Shown: piece after piece, positions 61,721-64,000 of the stretch | Position numbering within the stretch: position 1 is the first letter of the stretch | How the letters are laid out: each line of letters opens with the position of its first letter | NCBI GenBank assembly: GCA_949775045.1 | Contig: CATKSA010000121.1 | Coordinates: 157,001-221,000 of the forward strand | Direction: 5' to 3' | Length of the DNA stretch: 64,000 nt | From: Metridium senile | Taxonomy: Eukaryota; Cnidaria; Anthozoa; Actiniaria; Metridiidae | Notes under the pieces: model-generated | What the model was told of the DNA's origin: nothing | The model's database searches: none | What the model saw: only the letters and a program-made list of their open reading frames with translations | Program-made: the position numbers and the translations under genes

Positions 61721-63942
61721 TAACCTTACCATGGGTGCAAAAGGGAAAAACGTTCCCTTATGTAACCTTTGTTCATAGGTGAACAACGGTCCCTAATGTA
61801 ACTTTGTGATCCTTTTTGTAACCTTACTTTGGGTGTAAAAGGGAAAAACGTTCCCTTATGTAACCTTTGTTCATAGGTGAACAAAGGTCCCTAATGTAAC
61901 TTTGTGATCGTTTTTGTAACCTTACCATGGGTGCAAAAGGGGAAAAACGTTCCCTTATGTAACCTTTGTTTATAGGTGAACAAATCTCCCTAATGTAACT
62001 TTGTGATCCTTTTTGTAACCTTACCATGGGTGCAAAGGGGAAAAACGTTCCCTTATGTAACCTTTGTTGATAGATGAACAAATGTCCCTAATGTAACTTT
62101 GTGATCCTTTTTGTAACCTTACCATTGGTGCAAAGGGAAAAAACGTTCCCTTATGTAACTTTTGTTCGTAGGTGAACAACGGTCCCTAATGTAACTTCGT
62201 GATCCTTTTTGTAACCTTACCATGGGTGCAAAAGGGAAAAACGTTTCCTTATGTAACCTTTGTTGATAGGTGAACAAAGGTCCCTAATGTTACTTCGTTA
62301 TCCTTTTTGTAACCTTACCATGGGTGCAAAAGGGAAAAACGTTTCCTTATGTAACCTTTGTTGATAGGTGAACAAAGGTCCCTAATGTAACTTTGTGATC
62401 CCTTTTGTAACCTTACCATGTTTGAAAAGGGGAAAACGTTCCCTTATGTAACCTTTGTTCATAGGTGAACAAATGTCCCTAATGTAACTTTGTGATCCCT
62501 TTTGTAACCTTACCATGGGTGCAAAAGGGAAAAACGTTCCCTTATGTAACCTTTGTTCATAGGTAAACAAAGGTCCCTAATGTAACTTTGTGATCCCTTT
62601 TGTAACCTTACCATGTTTGAAAAGGGAAAAACGTTCCCTTATGTAACCTTTGTTCATAGGTGAACAAATGTCCCTAATGTAACTTTGTGATCCCTTTTGT
62701 AACCTTACCATGGGTGCAAAAGGGAAAAACGTTCCCTTATGTAACCTTTGTTCATAGGTGAACAAAGGTCCCTAATGTAACTTTGTGATCCCTTTTGTAA
62801 CCTTACCATGGGTGCAAAAGGGAAAAACGTTCCCTTATGTAACCTTTGTTCATAGGTAAACAAAGGTCCCTAATGTAACTTTGTGATCCCTTTTGTAACC
62901 TTACCATGTTTGAAAAGGGGAAAACGTTCCCTTATGTAACCTTTGTTCATAGGTGAACAAATGTCCCTAATGTAACTTTGTGATTCCTTTTGTAACCTTA
63001 CCATGGGTGCAAAAGGGAAAAACGTTCCCTTATGTAACCTTTGTTCATAGGTGAACAAATGTCCCTAATGTAACTTTGTGATCCCTTTTGTAACCTTACC
63101 ATGGGTGCAAAAGGGAAAAACGTTCCCTTATGTAACCTTTGTTCATAGGTAAACAAAGGTCCCTAATGTAACTTTGTGATCCCTTTTGTAACCTTACCAT
63201 GGGTGCAAAAGAGAAAAACGTTCCCTTATGTAACCTTTGTTCATAGGTAAACAAAGGTCCCTAATGTAACTTTGTGATCCCTTTTGTAACCTTACCATGG
63301 GTGCAAAAGGGAAAAACGTTCCCTTATGTAACCTTTGTTCATAGGTGAACAACGGTCCCTAATGTAACTTTGTGATCCTTTTTGTAACCTTACTTTGGGT
63401 GTAAAAGGGAAAAACGTTCCCTTATGTAACCTTTGTTCATAGGTGAACAAAGGTCCCTAATGTAACTTTGTGATCGTTTTTGTAACCTTACCATGGGTGC
63501 AAAAGGGGAAAAACGTTCCCTTATGTAACCTTTGTTTATAGGTGAACAAATCTCCCTAATGTAACTTTGTGATCCTTTTTGTAACCTTACCATGGGTGCA
63601 AAGGGGAAAAACGTTCCCTTATGTAACCTTTGTTGATAGATGAACAAATGTCCCTAATGTAACTTTGTGATCCTTTTTGTAACCTTACCATTGGTGCAAA
63701 GGGAAAAAACGTTCCCTTATGTAACTTTTGTTCGTAGGTGAACAGCGGTCCCTAATGTAACTTCGTGATCCTTTTTGTAACCTTACCATGGGTGCAAAAG
63801 GGAAAAACGTTTCCTTATGTAACCTTTGTTGATAGGTGAACAAAGGTCCCTAATGTTACTTCGTTATCCTTTTTGTAACCTTACCATGGGTGCAAAAGGG
63901 AAAAACGTTTCCTTATGTAACCTTTGTTGATAGGTGAACAAA
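60811..63942 (+). repeat. 1566-bp (16-monomer) tandem duplication
   Basis: 60,811-62,376 and 62,377-63,942 are two adjacent full copies. Each has ten standard monomers followed by six diverged monomers. I noticed only one base difference, GAACAACGG near 62,175 versus GAACAGCGG near 63,741. The sequence after 63,942 does not start a third copy. Confidence 0.92.
61788..62376 (+). repeat. Diverged monomer block, copy 1 (6 monomers, 589 bp)
   Basis: All six monomers have GATC(C/G)TTTTTG or TTATCCTTTTTG in place of GATCCCTTTTG. Other changes are TTACTTTGGGTG, GTTTATAGG, GATAGATG, GTTCGTAGG, CTTCGTGATCC, CTTCGTTATCC, GCAAAGGGG and CGTTTCC. Monomer length reaches 99 bp. No X or Z class monomer is present. 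An 85-codon reverse-strand frame at 61,824-62,081 crosses these monomers only because the usual stops are shifted; I do not regard it as a gene. Confidence 0.88.
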
Positions 63943-64000
63943 GGTCCCTAATGTAACTTTGTGATCCTTTTTGTAACCTTACCATGGGTGCAAAGGGGGA
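63354..64000 (+). repeat. Diverged monomer block, copy 2, running to the window end
   Basis: 63,354-63,942 repeats the six diverged monomers of 61,788-62,376. The last 58 bases begin another monomer with GATCCTTTTTG and GCAAAGGGGG, continuing the diverged type. In copy 1 the corresponding next monomer (62,377) is a standard X with GATCCCTTTTG. The right flank is therefore probably the original context of the diverged block. Confidence 0.85.

Larger units (their letters stand above)
1..64000 (+). repeat. Satellite DNA array, 97-98 bp monomer, about 655 head-to-tail copies
   Basis: Every stretch of the window can be aligned to one monomer. It begins GGTCCCTAATGTAAC, contains the CCATGG/GCAAAAGGG core and AACGTTCCC or AACGTAACC, and ends in TTCATAGGTGAACAAA or a variant. 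Spacing between equivalent points is 97 or 98 bp, or multiples such as 293, 391, 489 and 977. All copies have the same orientation. Consensus GC content, counted from one monomer, is 39 of 98 bases. No unrelated insertion was seen, and the array runs off both ends of the window. Tandem satellite is certain; a centromeric or pericentromeric location is inferred from size, purity and HOR organisation. I do not recognise the family. Confidence 0.98.

Noticed and set aside
130..63647. About 190 reverse-strand open frames of 60 to 85 codons with nearly identical translations, for example 346-534 and 61,824-62,081
   Set aside because: They cross monomer junctions, recur with the 293-bp repeat period, those checked open at TTG rather than ATG, and end wherever the 97/98-bp frame shift meets a stop. 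No codon bias, ribosome site, signal or domain is visible. They are by-products of satellite homogeneity.
1..64000. CRISPR array (regular repeats with spacers)
   Set aside because: The whole 98-bp period is conserved. There are no unique spacers between conserved repeats and no cas genes.
1..64000. CENP-B box (pattern TTCGNNNNANNCGGG)
   Set aside because: No CGGG follows a TTCG on either strand in the monomer classes read. The CTTCGTGATCC and CTTCGTTATCC variants lack the second half.

Overview
The whole 64 kb window is one uninterrupted, head-to-tail tandem satellite array. I see no protein-coding gene, RNA gene, transposon, CRISPR array or single-copy spacer. The monomer is 97 to 98 bp, so the window holds roughly 655 monomers, all in the same orientation. 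Both window edges cut through monomers, so the array continues on both sides. A pure satellite block of this size, with higher-order repeats (HORs) and nested recent duplications, is typical of eukaryotic centromeric or heterochromatic DNA in a long-read assembly. I do not recognise the satellite family and cannot name the organism. Centromere identity is inferred, not shown.

Monomer anatomy, taking 6789-6886 as a perfect example of the commonest form: three direct copies of TCCCTWWTGTAAC at monomer positions 3, 23 and 65; an inverted pair of TCCCTTTTG and CAAAAGGGA enclosing an NcoI-type CCATGG; one CpG inside AACGTT; and a strong dyad with 11-bp perfect arms and a 4-base loop across the junction to the next monomer. 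The basic HOR is a trimer of 293 bp, X (97 bp, 'tttgaaaagg' form), Y (98 bp, 'gggtgc' form, CGTTCCC) and Z (98 bp, 'ggctgc' form, CGTAACC).

Layout. 1 to about 20.9 kb: X-Y-Z trimers interspersed with a marker dimer P, arranged in 977-, 1368-, 2345- and 3419-bp units. About 20.9 to 57.6 kb: a different HOR regime marked by a diverged monomer W, recurring mostly every 6 to 8 monomers (586 to 783 bp) and amplified as 1369-, 2052-, 2542- and roughly 4.7/5.0-kb segmental duplications. 57.8 to 61.7 kb: trimer and P material again, with a 391-bp tetramer in three copies in which I see no differences. 61.8 to 62.4 kb and 63.35 kb to the end: the most diverged monomers in the window, duplicated as part of a 1566-bp unit. 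At the last 58 bases the sequence stays in the diverged type instead of re-entering the unit, which suggests the HOR array is giving way to older flanking satellite.

Short reverse-strand reading frames of 60 to 85 codons recur throughout, but the ones I checked open at TTG, they run across monomer junctions and follow the repeat period; they are by-products of the repeat, not genes. Duplication boundaries below come from reading shared rare variants by eye. Where a boundary is marked as approximate it may be off by up to about one monomer.
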